A DNA stretch of 9,403 bases from Candidatus Saccharimonadota bacterium (lineage in GTDB: Bacteria > Patescibacteriota > Saccharimonadia > CAILAD01 > BJGX01): contig JACDEK010000028.1 of NCBI GenBank assembly GCA_013816445.1, forward strand, positions 1 through 9,403, given 5' to 3'. How positions within the stretch are numbered: the stretch's first letter is position 1; each line of letters opens with the position of its first letter. Made by a program: the position numbers and the translations under genes. Positions 3,787 through 9,403 of this stretch are shown here, piece by piece. The notes beneath the pieces were generated by a model. The model saw nothing but the letters and a program-made list of their open reading frames with translations, did not search any database and was not told the DNA's origin.

Positions 3787-4449
3787 ATGAAAAAATATTT
3801 ACCCACAATTTTAATTGTACTTGTCATAGTGATTGTAGCGGGCTTTATTGTAAGGGCCCTCATGACTCCAGACTCACAAACAAAAGATACCAAGAGCCAG
3901 CCCATAACACAGGCCGACACTGATGCGTTGCGTCAAGGTGGTTCTATTGGTAACCCTAATAGTAAAGTACTTGTTACAGAATTTGGTGACTATCAGTGCC
4001 CAGCCTGTGGTGCTTGGCACCCGTATATTAAAGATACAATTATTCCACAGTATCAAGATAAAATTTTCTTTGTGTTCAAAAACTTTCCTCTAGAAATGCA
4101 TAAAAATGCTCAAGCATCAGCTCAGGCGGTAGAGGCAGCAGCTTTGCAGGGTAAGTTTTGGGAGATGCACAATATAGTGTACGAAAATCAAAAAGAATGG
4201 GTAGATGAAAAAGACCCAAATAGTAAATTTGAAGGCTATGCACGTCAAATTGGCCTAAATGTAGATCAATGGAAAAAAGATCGAGATACGAGCAAAGTAA
4301 AAGATCTTATAAAAGCCGACGTTACGCTTGGTGAAAAACTGAATTTACCGGGCACACCAGCCTTTTTAATTAACGGAACAATTGTACAAGTAAAAAGTTT
4401 TGAAGATCTAAAGAATGCTATTGACCAAGCACTCGCGCAGAATCAGTAG
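3787..4449 (+). CDS. dsbA: Membrane-anchored DsbA/BdbD-like thiol-disulfide oxidoreductase
   Basis: The 220-aa protein is predicted to sit on the outer face of the cytoplasmic membrane and to form disulfides in exported proteins. Residues 1-26 are a signal anchor ('MKKYLPTILIVLVIVIVAGFIV'-type, two Lys then a long hydrophobic run, no obvious cleavage motif or lipobox). A polar linker follows, then the thioredoxin fold: 'VLVTEFGDYQCPACG' with the CPAC redox pair at 71-74, an inserted helical domain (about 100-180) typical of DsbA, and 'LPGTPAFLING' with the cis-proline at about 191. The pattern is that of the DsbA_4/BdbD family common in Gram-positive and CPR bacteria. The gene is followed by a VKOR protein that overlaps its 3' end, the expected reoxidising partner. 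The predicted transcript is leaderless. Confidence 0.92.
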   Translation: MKKYLPTILIVLVIVIVAGFIVRALMTPDSQTKDTKSQPITQADTDALRQGGSIGNPNSKVLVTEFGDYQCPACGAWHPYIKDTIIPQYQDKIFFVFKNFPLEMHKNAQASAQAVEAAALQGKFWEMHNIVYENQKEWVDEKDPNSKFEGYARQIGLNVDQWKKDRDTSKVKDLIKADVTLGEKLNLPGTPAFLINGTIVQVKSFEDLKNAIDQALAQNQ

Positions 4450-4870
4450 CAGCCTTCTCGCAGTAACTGGCCTAGTAGCAGTTATTGGGTTAGTTGATTC
4501 GTTATATCTATCAGTTACTCACTACACAAATGCTTTGGTACCATGTAGCTTTACTCATGGTTGCGAAACTGTATTGAGAAGTAGTTACTCAGAAATATTT
4601 GGCATACCAGTAGCAGCATTTGGTGTAATATTTTACATTACCGTACTAAGTGCGAGTGTATTTTTTATTCAGCATAAAACCTATCATTGGTGGTTGAGTG
4701 TCTGGGGAGTTATTGGGTTTTTCTCTACGGTGTACCTAATCTATATTCAAGCCTTTATATTACATGCCTACTGTCAGTATTGCTTACTCTCGGCTCTTAC
4801 CTCGACGAGTATAGCTATTTTGGGTGGCATGCTATACTTAACTAATAAGCATAAGGGAGAAAAACAATGA
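4415..4870 (+). CDS. VKOR family membrane protein (quinone-linked DsbA reoxidant)
   Basis: The 151-aa protein is a bacterial vitamin K epoxide reductase homologue, which passes electrons from reduced DsbA-like proteins to quinone. Four membrane segments are seen (about 14-33, 64-85, 92-112 and 113-138). The key residues are present: the loop pair Cys44 and Cys50 in 'PCSFTHGCETVL', the 'SSYSEIFGIPVAAFG' motif whose Ser and Gly-Ile-Pro are signature positions, and the CxxC centre CQYC at 120-123 in the last helix region. Size matches stand-alone bacterial VKOR. ATG 4415 is the only good start; it overlaps the dsbA end by 35 bp, and the peptide then has a basic N-terminus ('KHSRR') before the first helix. 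No fused thioredoxin domain is present; that role can be filled by the neighbouring DsbA. Confidence 0.92.
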   Translation: MLLTKHSRRISSSLLAVTGLVAVIGLVDSLYLSVTHYTNALVPCSFTHGCETVLRSSYSEIFGIPVAAFGVIFYITVLSASVFFIQHKTYHWWLSVWGVIGFFSTVYLIYIQAFILHAYCQYCLLSALTSTSIAILGGMLYLTNKHKGEKQ

Positions 4871-5208
4871 CAAAAAAAGACGATATTATTGAATTTTATG
4901 GTGAAACCTGCCCACACTGTTTGAGTATGAAGCCGGTCATTGATAAGATTGAAAAAGACAAAGACATACAGATTACTCGTCTAGAAGTATGGAACAATAC
5001 TGATAATCAAGAAAAAATGCATAAATATGAAGAGATAATTGGTGAAGCCTGTGGTGGTTTTGCTGCTGTACCAGCTTTTGTAAATACAAAAACCAATCAA
5101 GCGTTGTGCGGTGCACACGATGAGGCAGATATCATCGCACTTATAAATGGTGATGACTGTACAGGCAATGTATGTATGCCTCATACAAAGATGTCTGACA
5201 AAAAGTAG
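4867..5208 (+). CDS. Small cysteine-rich thioredoxin-fold protein (CPHC)
   Basis: The 113-aa protein has a thioredoxin-like start 'DIIEFYGETCPHCLSMKP' with redox pair Cys15-Cys18, a middle insertion rich in charged residues, and 'AAVPAFVN' giving a cis-proline at Pro69. It carries four further cysteines (62, 81, 98, 103), the last two in a tail with 'DDCTGNVCMPH', unusual for a plain thioredoxin and suggestive of a second disulfide or a metal site (inference). There is no signal peptide or membrane segment, so it is predicted to be cytoplasmic, on the opposite side from DsbA. Its ATG overlaps the VKOR stop as ATGA with AAGGGAG (4853-4859) 7 nt upstream. Its partner and direction (reductant, regulator or metal handling) cannot be read from the sequence. 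Confidence 0.82.
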   Translation: MTKKDDIIEFYGETCPHCLSMKPVIDKIEKDKDIQITRLEVWNNTDNQEKMHKYEEIIGEACGGFAAVPAFVNTKTNQALCGAHDEADIIALINGDDCTGNVCMPHTKMSDKK

Positions 5209-5238
5209 TTACTTTCACCCTAAAAACTCCGAGCCAAG

Positions 5239-5270
5239 CTCTAACATATGCTATTTAAACCTGGTACAAT
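5239..5270 (+). promoter_or_regulatory. gap operon promoter
   Basis: CTCTAACA (5239-5246), 15 bp, then TGGTACAAT (5262-5270), with -35-like CTAACA matching four of six consensus positions at 18 bp spacing. Transcription would start near 5277, leaving a leader of about 31 nt with a Shine-Dalgarno. Layout and spacing are the same as at dsbA, but here the mRNA has a normal leader. Confidence 0.62.
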
Positions 5271-5289
5271 AAAAGCATAAGCTTTATTA
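5268..5289 (+). repeat. Imperfect inverted repeat at the gap transcription start
   Basis: AATAAAAGC (5268-5276) can pair with GCTTTATT (5282-5289) with a single bulged A. Only the right part would be in the mRNA if transcription starts near 5277, so a protein-binding dyad over the start site is more likely than an RNA hairpin. AT-rich and possibly accidental. Confidence 0.25.
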
Positions 5290-5291
5290 AT

Positions 5292-5297
5292 GGAGGT
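5292..5297 (+). promoter_or_regulatory. Shine-Dalgarno that places the gap start at 5308
   Basis: GGAGGT sits 10 nt before ATG 5308, a slightly long but workable distance. The upstream in-frame ATG at 5290 overlaps this site and would have no ribosome binding site of its own. Confidence 0.7.
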
Positions 5298-5307
5298 CTT
5301 TCTTACT

Positions 5308-6330
5308 ATGAGTTCAAAAACCCGCGTTGCAATTAACGGCTTTGGTCGTATTGGCCGAAATGCCCTTAAGATTGCCCTCACAAAAAAAGATATCGAGCTG
5401 GTGGCTATTAACGATCTAACAGACACTACAACTCTCGCGCACTTATTGCGTCATGATAGCAATTATGGTCATTACCATAAGAAAGTCACAAGTGACAAAA
5501 GTCATATAATTGTCGATGGTCACAAAATTTTAATTACTGCTGAGCCAGATCCTCTTAAGTTGCCCTGGAAAGAACTAAAAGTTGATGTGGTTATTGAGTC
5601 TACCGGTCGTTTTACAAAAGGTGAAGATGCCGCTATGCACATTAAGGCTGGAGCTAAAAAAGTAATTATTTCTGCGCCTGTGAAGGGTGATGATAAAGAA
5701 GCTATGACAGCAGTTATTGGTGTTAATGAAAATGAAGTTGGTGGCGGAGTAGATATTATTTCTAATGCATCTTGTACGACCAACAATATTACGCCAGTGG
5801 CTGCAGTTATTGAAGAACATTTTGGTATTGAAAAAGCAATGATGACTACAATTCATAGCTATACCGCGAGTCAATCTTTGCAAGATGCACCGAATAAAGA
5901 TTTGCGTGAAGCCCGCTCTGCGGCAGAAAATATTGTTCCTACTACCACCGGAGCAGCAATTGCTGCAGCACAGGCCTTGCCTGCTCTAAAGGGTATATTT
6001 GCTGGTATGAGCGTTCGTGTTCCAACCCCCGTAGTATCAATGAGTGATTTTACTTTCTTATTAAAAAAAGACACCACAATCGAAGAAGTAAATACGGTCA
6101 TAAAAAAGGCCTGTAAGCTACCAAGGTTTAAGGGTATTATGGACTGTACAGAAGAAGAGCTTGTTAGTTCAGATTATATTGGCGACCCCCATAGTAGTAT
6201 TGTTGACCTAAAACTAACTAATGTAGTTGGGGGTAATCTCTGTAAAGTAGTTGCTTGGTACGATAATGAATGGGGCTATAGTAATCGGCTTATAGAAATG
6301 ACTCAGCTAGTAGGTAAGACCATCAAATGA
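5308..6330 (+). CDS. gap: Glyceraldehyde-3-phosphate dehydrogenase (type I)
   Basis: The 340-aa enzyme oxidises and phosphorylates glyceraldehyde-3-phosphate to 1,3-bisphosphoglycerate in lower glycolysis. The Rossmann motif 'INGFGRIGR' is at 9-17, with 'INDLTD' (Asp36) as the adenosine-ribose contact expected for NAD+ preference. The catalytic motif SNASCTTN gives Cys156, and His183 in 'TTIHSYTASQSL' is the general base. The phosphate-site segments 'NIVPTTTGAA' and 'GMSVRVPTPVVS' and the C-terminal 'WYDNEWGYSNR' are all present. Two usual features differ: 'QDAPNKDLREAR' replaces the common DGPHKDLRRAR, and the lysine usually following TGAA is Ile. The start at 5308 gives the standard N-terminus and has GGAGGT upstream. 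It is the first gene of a six-gene sugar operon and its stop overlaps rpiB. Confidence 0.98.
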   Translation: MSSKTRVAINGFGRIGRNALKIALTKKDIELVAINDLTDTTTLAHLLRHDSNYGHYHKKVTSDKSHIIVDGHKILITAEPDPLKLPWKELKVDVVIESTGRFTKGEDAAMHIKAGAKKVIISAPVKGDDKEAMTAVIGVNENEVGGGVDIISNASCTTNNITPVAAVIEEHFGIEKAMMTTIHSYTASQSLQDAPNKDLREARSAAENIVPTTTGAAIAAAQALPALKGIFAGMSVRVPTPVVSMSDFTFLLKKDTTIEEVNTVIKKACKLPRFKGIMDCTEEELVSSDYIGDPHSSIVDLKLTNVVGGNLCKVVAWYDNEWGYSNRLIEMTQLVGKTIK

Positions 6331-6794
6331 AGCCAAAGGTCTATATTGCATCAGACCACGCGGGCTTTGTGAAGAAAAATAAGCTGGCTGAGCTACTGAG
6401 TAAAGAATACCAGGTAGTTGATTTGGGGCCAGAAGAATTGAACCCAGAGGATGACTACCCAGTATTTGCTGAACGTATTGGTAATGCAGTAGTAGAAGAC
6501 CCAGGCAGTCTCGGAATAATTATGTGCAAGAGTGGTGAGGGTGCGGCAATGGCAGCCAATAAGATTGACGGCGTGCGTGCAGCATTAGTATGGCAACCGC
6601 ACTTGGCGGTAGAAACTCGCAGTGACAATGACAGTAATGTCTTAGCATTACCGGCTGATGAGTTGAGCTTGAGTGATTTGAGTGAAATTATTGATAAGTT
6701 TTTGACAACACCATTTTCTGGAGCTGAGCGACACAAACGGAGAATTGCTGAGATAGAACAGATAGAAAATGAGCAGACGGGTACGATAGAATGA
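6327..6794 (+). CDS. rpiB: RpiB/LacAB-family sugar-phosphate isomerase (ribose-5-phosphate isomerase B-like)
   Basis: The 155-aa protein is expected to interconvert ribose-5-phosphate and ribulose-5-phosphate. The family frame is clear: 'YIASDHAG' (Asp10, His11), 'DDYPVFAERI' (42-51), the catalytic-Cys loop 'IIMCKSGEGAAMAANK' with Cys67, 'GVRAALVW' and 'SNVLALPADEL', ending with 'TPFSGAERHKRRI'. Two active-site positions are atypical: the glycine-rich GTGxG after the cysteine reads KSGEG, and the usual R-x-H-N-D reads R98-S-D-N-D102, so the histidine thought to help ring opening is Asp100. It is therefore a divergent branch, possibly with a different aldose/ketose phosphate, but position in a pentose phosphate operon supports the RpiB role. 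The start overlaps the gap stop (ATGA), and the stop overlaps the next start in the same way. Confidence 0.88.
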   Translation: MKPKVYIASDHAGFVKKNKLAELLSKEYQVVDLGPEELNPEDDYPVFAERIGNAVVEDPGSLGIIMCKSGEGAAMAANKIDGVRAALVWQPHLAVETRSDNDSNVLALPADELSLSDLSEIIDKFLTTPFSGAERHKRRIAEIEQIENEQTGTIE

Positions 6795-7426
6795 CCAAAA
6801 TAGTGCCCGCACTACTAGTCAAGACAGTTGAAGAATATAACGCTACCTTGCGTAAGGCCAGGCAGTTAACCAACAGATTTCATATAGATATTATTGATGG
6901 TAAATACGTAGATAATCTCACCATTATGCCACGAGATATTCAAAAACAAGTAGACAACAAGATGGATATGCACTTAATGGTTGAAGACCCGGTTTGGTTT
7001 GCTCGGGAGTGTATTAGTCTTAACCCACACATTGTGATTATTCAGTACGAAAGCCCCGGTGATGTCGTTGCTGCTCTTGAGCTAGTTGTCAAAAGTGGCT
7101 TTCGAGCCGGGCTAGCCATTAACCCCGAGACATCGGTGGATATGATCAAAAAACTCATGCCAATTATTAGCTATGTACAGATAATGGGCTACCCAGCGGG
7201 CTTTGCGGGTACTAAGTTTGAGCGCTCAGTACTTGAAAAGCCAGCCCAGGTGCGCGCTATTAACCCTGCAATAGAAGTTGGTTTAGACGGTGGAGTTAAT
7301 GGCAAAACTATTACTGGTATTGCTAAGGCTGAATTTGATGTCATTAACGTCAACTCATTTTTGTTTGATAACCCTGAGCTTGATACTCTGAGTGCATATT
7401 CACTACTGCTTGAGAAAACCCTATGA
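6791..7426 (+). CDS. rpe: Ribulose-phosphate 3-epimerase-like protein (divergent)
   Basis: The 211-aa protein has the Rpe TIM-barrel motif series and would interconvert ribulose-5-phosphate and xylulose-5-phosphate. The metal ligands are retained: His31 and Asp33 in 'FHIDIIDGKYVDNLT', His61 in 'DMHLMVEDP', and Asp166 in 'VGLDGGVNG'. Asp36 of HIDIIDG is also kept. Several normally invariant positions differ: the N-terminal P-S-x-L reads PALL, the H-x-E strand reads IQYES, the phosphate loop 'MSVNPGFGGQ-F' reads MGYPAGFAGTKF, and the terminal 'V-G-S' reads VNVNSFLF. The fold assignment is secure; activity on pentose phosphate is likely from the intact metal site and neighbours but not proven. 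Both ends overlap neighbours by 4 bp. Confidence 0.85.
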   Translation: MTKIVPALLVKTVEEYNATLRKARQLTNRFHIDIIDGKYVDNLTIMPRDIQKQVDNKMDMHLMVEDPVWFARECISLNPHIVIIQYESPGDVVAALELVVKSGFRAGLAINPETSVDMIKKLMPIISYVQIMGYPAGFAGTKFERSVLEKPAQVRAINPAIEVGLDGGVNGKTITGIAKAEFDVINVNSFLFDNPELDTLSAYSLLLEKTL

Positions 7427-8307
7427 ACGTACTCACCCAAAAAGAACTAAAACTCAAAGCAGATATTATTCGGCAAGATATTATTACAATGCTGACACAA
7501 GCAGGTAGTGGACACACTGCTGGCCCACTTGGTATGGCTGACGTTTTCACAGCCCTATACTTTGCCGGTCTCATGAAATACGATCCGCACAAACCCGACT
7601 GGCCAGAGCGCGATAGGCTAGTATTAAGTAATGGGCATATTAACCCTGTTTTATACGTTACAATGGCGCATGCTGGGTACTTTCCACACGCTGAATTAAA
7701 AACCCTGCGTCAGTTTGGTACGCGATTGCAAGGCCACCCTGAGCGCACACGTTTGCCAGGGCTTGAAACTACCAGCGGGCCATTAGGGAGTGGCATGAGC
7801 CAAGCAGCTGGTATGGCATATGGTCTGCAAATGGACGGTAAAAAACATCAGCATGTTTTTTGTCTTGTGAGCGATGGTGAACATCAAGAGGGAAATTTAT
7901 GGGAAGCTATGATGTTTGCGGGTAAAAATAAGCTGCGTAATCTAACAGTGATAGTTGATCGTAATAATATTCAAATTGATGGTAATACTGAAGACGTGAT
8001 GCCACTTGAGCCACTTTCTATGAAATACCAGGCATTTAATTGGCACGTGATAGAGATAGATGGGCATAACTTTGAAGAGATTGCGGGAGCTGTAGGGCAA
8101 GCACGGGCTATTTTTGAAAAACCAACATGTATTATTGCCCACACTATACCAGGTAAGGGTGTAGACTTTATGGAAAACGACAGTCGGTTTCATGGTATGT
8201 TTGGCACTGCTGATATACCAGGTGACCCACCTAAAGCCGAACAGGGCAAAGTAGCCTTGGCCGAACTCCGTACTTTGCAAGGAAAGATTAGGAGTGAACA
8301 TGAGTAA
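7423..8307 (+). CDS. tkt: Transketolase, N-terminal (TPP pyrophosphate-binding) subunit
   Basis: The 294-aa protein is the first half of transketolase, which moves two-carbon ketol units between sugar phosphates using thiamine diphosphate. Motifs in order: 'AGSGHTAGPLG' at 27-37 (His31; SGHPGGSLG in most), 'LSNGHINPVLY' at 68-78 (His72), 'QGHPERTRLPGLETTSGPLGSG' region with His105, and the TPP/metal motif SDGE at 150-153 (GDGE in most) followed about 28 residues later by 'DRNNIQIDG' (180-187), whose Asn182 region binds the metal. The protein ends where the pyrimidine-binding domain would begin and the next gene supplies that half. Split transketolases are known from archaea and many CPR. The stop overlaps the C-terminal gene by 8 bp, allowing coupled synthesis of the two chains. 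Confidence 0.95.
   Translation: MNVLTQKELKLKADIIRQDIITMLTQAGSGHTAGPLGMADVFTALYFAGLMKYDPHKPDWPERDRLVLSNGHINPVLYVTMAHAGYFPHAELKTLRQFGTRLQGHPERTRLPGLETTSGPLGSGMSQAAGMAYGLQMDGKKHQHVFCLVSDGEHQEGNLWEAMMFAGKNKLRNLTVIVDRNNIQIDGNTEDVMPLEPLSMKYQAFNWHVIEIDGHNFEEIAGAVGQARAIFEKPTCIIAHTIPGKGVDFMENDSRFHGMFGTADIPGDPPKAEQGKVALAELRTLQGKIRSEHE
8290..8294 (+). promoter_or_regulatory. Shine-Dalgarno inside the upstream gene that sets the tkt C-half start
   Basis: AGGAG lies 5 nt before ATG 8300, within the last codons of the N-half gene. The in-frame GTG at 8294 overlaps the site and is therefore unlikely as the start. Confidence 0.6.
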
Positions 8308-9301
8308 AGATAGTATACATATTAATACTCACCAAAAGCTCAGCTCTGAATTATTTAGTGACGAAATTACACTTGTGCCTAACCGTATGGGATTTGGAGA
8401 AGGCCTATTAGCTGCTGGTAAGCTCGATGAATCAATTGTGGCTTTGTGCGCTGACCTTACGGAATCAACCCAAATGGAGTTGTTTAAAGAGGCTTTTCCA
8501 GAAAGATTTATTGAGATAGGTGTGGCTGAACAAAACCTTGTAACGGTGGGTTCTGGCCTGGCTGCAGTTGGCAAAAAACCTTTTGTTACAAGCTATGCTG
8601 GGTTTAGTCCGGGCCGAAATTGGGAACAAATTCGTACCACAATTTGTCTTAATAATAGAAACGTAAAAATTATTGGTTCTCATGCTGGTGTGTCAGTGGG
8701 GCCAGATGGTGCTACTCATCAAATGCTTGAAGATATTGCACTGATGCGCGTATTATCCAATATGACTGTTATCGTTCCGGCCGATAGTATTGAGGCACGT
8801 AAGGCAACTATGGCACTAGCAAAAACTGACTCTCCGGCATACTTGCGTTTGGCGCGCGAGAAAACTGCAGTTATTACAACCGATGAGTCGCCTTTTGAAA
8901 TAGGTAAAGCTCAAGTACTTGTAGAAGGGCACGATATTACTCTGGTGGCCTGTGGCCCACTTGTGTATGAAGCCTTGAAAGCAGCGCATGAATTGCATAA
9001 ACATCATATCTCTGCCGAAGTTATCAATTGTGCAACGATAAAACCCCTCGATAGTACTACAATTATTGAGAGTGCCAAAAAAACCAAAAGAGTTGTGACG
9101 ATAGAAGAGGCCCAGATTGCTGGTGGTCTTGGGGGAGCAGTCAGCGAGGCATTATCGACCCAGTATGCCGTGCCAGTCTATAGAGTTGGTATTCAAGACC
9201 GGTTTGGTCAGTCTGGTACCGTTAGTCAGTTGTGGCAAGAGTATGAAGTAGATAGCGAGGCTATCATAAAGACGGTGAAAGAAATTATTAAGAAGCCATG
9301 A
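8300..9301 (+). CDS. tkt: Transketolase, C-terminal (pyrimidine-binding and C-terminal domain) subunit
   Basis: The 333-aa protein completes the transketolase. The pyrimidine-binding domain shows 'ADLTEST' at 51-57, 'RFIEIGVAEQNL' with the catalytic cofactor-activating Glu77, 'FVTSYAGFSPGRNWEQIR' and the hallmark 'HAGVSVGPDGATHQ' at 128-141, with 'EDIALMR' after it. The C-terminal domain (about 195-333) has the usual 'EGHDITLVACGPLVYEAL' and 'TIEEAQIAGGLGGAV' strands. N- and C-halves together total 627 residues, close to a compact single-chain transketolase. Similar split pairs include 1-deoxyxylulose-5-phosphate synthase-like proteins, but the pentose phosphate neighbours favour transketolase. 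The start at 8300 is set by AGGAG; the end overlaps the next gene by ATGA. Confidence 0.95.
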   Translation: MSKDSIHINTHQKLSSELFSDEITLVPNRMGFGEGLLAAGKLDESIVALCADLTESTQMELFKEAFPERFIEIGVAEQNLVTVGSGLAAVGKKPFVTSYAGFSPGRNWEQIRTTICLNNRNVKIIGSHAGVSVGPDGATHQMLEDIALMRVLSNMTVIVPADSIEARKATMALAKTDSPAYLRLAREKTAVITTDESPFEIGKAQVLVEGHDITLVACGPLVYEALKAAHELHKHHISAEVINCATIKPLDSTTIIESAKKTKRVVTIEEAQIAGGLGGAVSEALSTQYAVPVYRVGIQDRFGQSGTVSQLWQEYEVDSEAIIKTVKEIIKKP

Positions 9302-9403
9302 GTGGTGCCATGAGTGTAGTGGGCTCGGCGAGTATAGATGTATTTGCTGTATCTAAGTTTTTTCGTCCTCAGCCTAATGAGCTAGCTCAGCATATTGTAG
9401 TAG
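9298..9403 (+). CDS. PfkB/ribokinase-family carbohydrate kinase, N-terminal fragment (runs off the window)
   Basis: Thirty-five codons are visible. 'SVVGSASIDVFA' at residues 6-17 fits the first strand of PfkB kinases, where a G-S-x-x-x-D pattern supplies the sugar-binding aspartate (Asp14 here). The family phosphorylates sugars, nucleosides or sugar phosphates; the substrate cannot be told from this piece. ATG 9298 overlaps the transketolase stop as ATGA, in keeping with the rest of the operon, while ATG 9310 is a possible alternative start with an equally good N-terminus. It appears to be the sixth gene of the sugar operon. The catalytic 'DTxGAGD' motif lies beyond the window end. Confidence 0.68.
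   Translation, partial: MSGAMSVVGSASIDVFAVSKFFRPQPNELAQHIVV

Noticed and set aside
5231..5241. GAGC-CAA-GCTC hairpin as a terminator after the thioredoxin-like gene
   Set aside because: Only 4 bp of stem with a 3-nt loop and no T-tract.
5575..5883. 102-aa minus-strand open frame opposite gap
   Set aside because: Asn/His/Cys-rich antisense translation of conserved GAPDH codons; no family resemblance.
7942..8301. 119-aa minus-strand open frame opposite the transketolase N-half
   Set aside because: Composition is that of an antisense shadow (many Tyr, Phe, His, Cys), with no ribosome binding site, and it lies wholly within a strongly conserved gene.
7423..9301. Frameshifted single transketolase or DXS gene
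   Set aside because: The second part has its own ATG and Shine-Dalgarno, the break is at the domain border, and motifs plus neighbours fit transketolase.
1..9403. UGA recoded to Gly or Trp, as in some CPR groups
   Set aside because: TGA ends several proteins at their natural family length (ATPase, GAPDH, RpiB, VKOR), and conserved Gly and Trp positions are encoded normally.

Overview
The window looks like a chromosomal piece of a small-genome Patescibacteria/CPR bacterium, most likely close to Saccharibacteria. This is inferred from gene content and style (moderate to low GC, short proteins, stop/start overlaps, a transketolase split into two genes, divergent sugar-phosphate enzymes), not from a phylogenetic marker. 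TGA is used as a normal stop (positions 500-502, 6328-6330, 6792-6794, 7424-7426), so the UGA=Gly code of Gracilibacteria/Absconditabacteria does not apply. No rRNA, tRNA, CRISPR array or insertion sequence was seen.

Layout. (1) 1-1480: the end of a P1B-type heavy-metal ATPase, overlapped by a DUF1653 protein, then a DUF1761-like membrane protein and a 93-aa one-domain MGMT-like protein that keeps the PCHRV cysteine. (2) 1481-2590: an accessory-looking stretch with three small genes of unknown function (54, 64 and 101 aa) and unusually structured intergenic DNA. It holds a nested inverted repeat at 1857-1964 with two near-identical dyads whose centres are 21 bp apart, followed by a leader in which one short segment can pair with either of two partners, one being the Shine-Dalgarno sequence. 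(3) 2591-3786: a compact terminator/promoter module, exonuclease III, and on the minus strand ribosomal protein L33 of the cysteine-free type. (4) 3787-5208: a disulfide-formation operon of a membrane-anchored DsbA-like thiol oxidoreductase, a VKOR-type quinone-linked reoxidant and a small cysteine-rich thioredoxin-fold protein. (5) 5209-9403: a sugar-phosphate operon of GAPDH, RpiB, an Rpe-like epimerase, transketolase N- and C-terminal halves, and the start of a PfkB-family kinase. Every junction is a stop/start overlap: ATGA at four, and 8 bp between the two transketolase halves.

How the genes work together. The sugar operon links the non-oxidative pentose phosphate enzymes to lower glycolysis: RpiB and Rpe interconvert pentose phosphates, transketolase moves two-carbon units to give glyceraldehyde-3-phosphate, and GAPDH oxidises it. 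This suits organisms reported to lack classical phosphofructokinase and to reach triose phosphates through pentose phosphates. The DsbA/VKOR pair would make disulfides in exported proteins.

Promoters. Several starts lie at or within a few bases of a predicted transcription start. dsbA (TGGTACAAT), xth (TGCTATACT) and rpmG (TGCTATACT on the minus strand) have extended -10 boxes only 7, 6 and 10 nt before their ATG, implying leaderless or nearly leaderless mRNAs. The dsbA and gap promoters share the same layout, CTCTARCA, 15 bp, TGGTACAAT.
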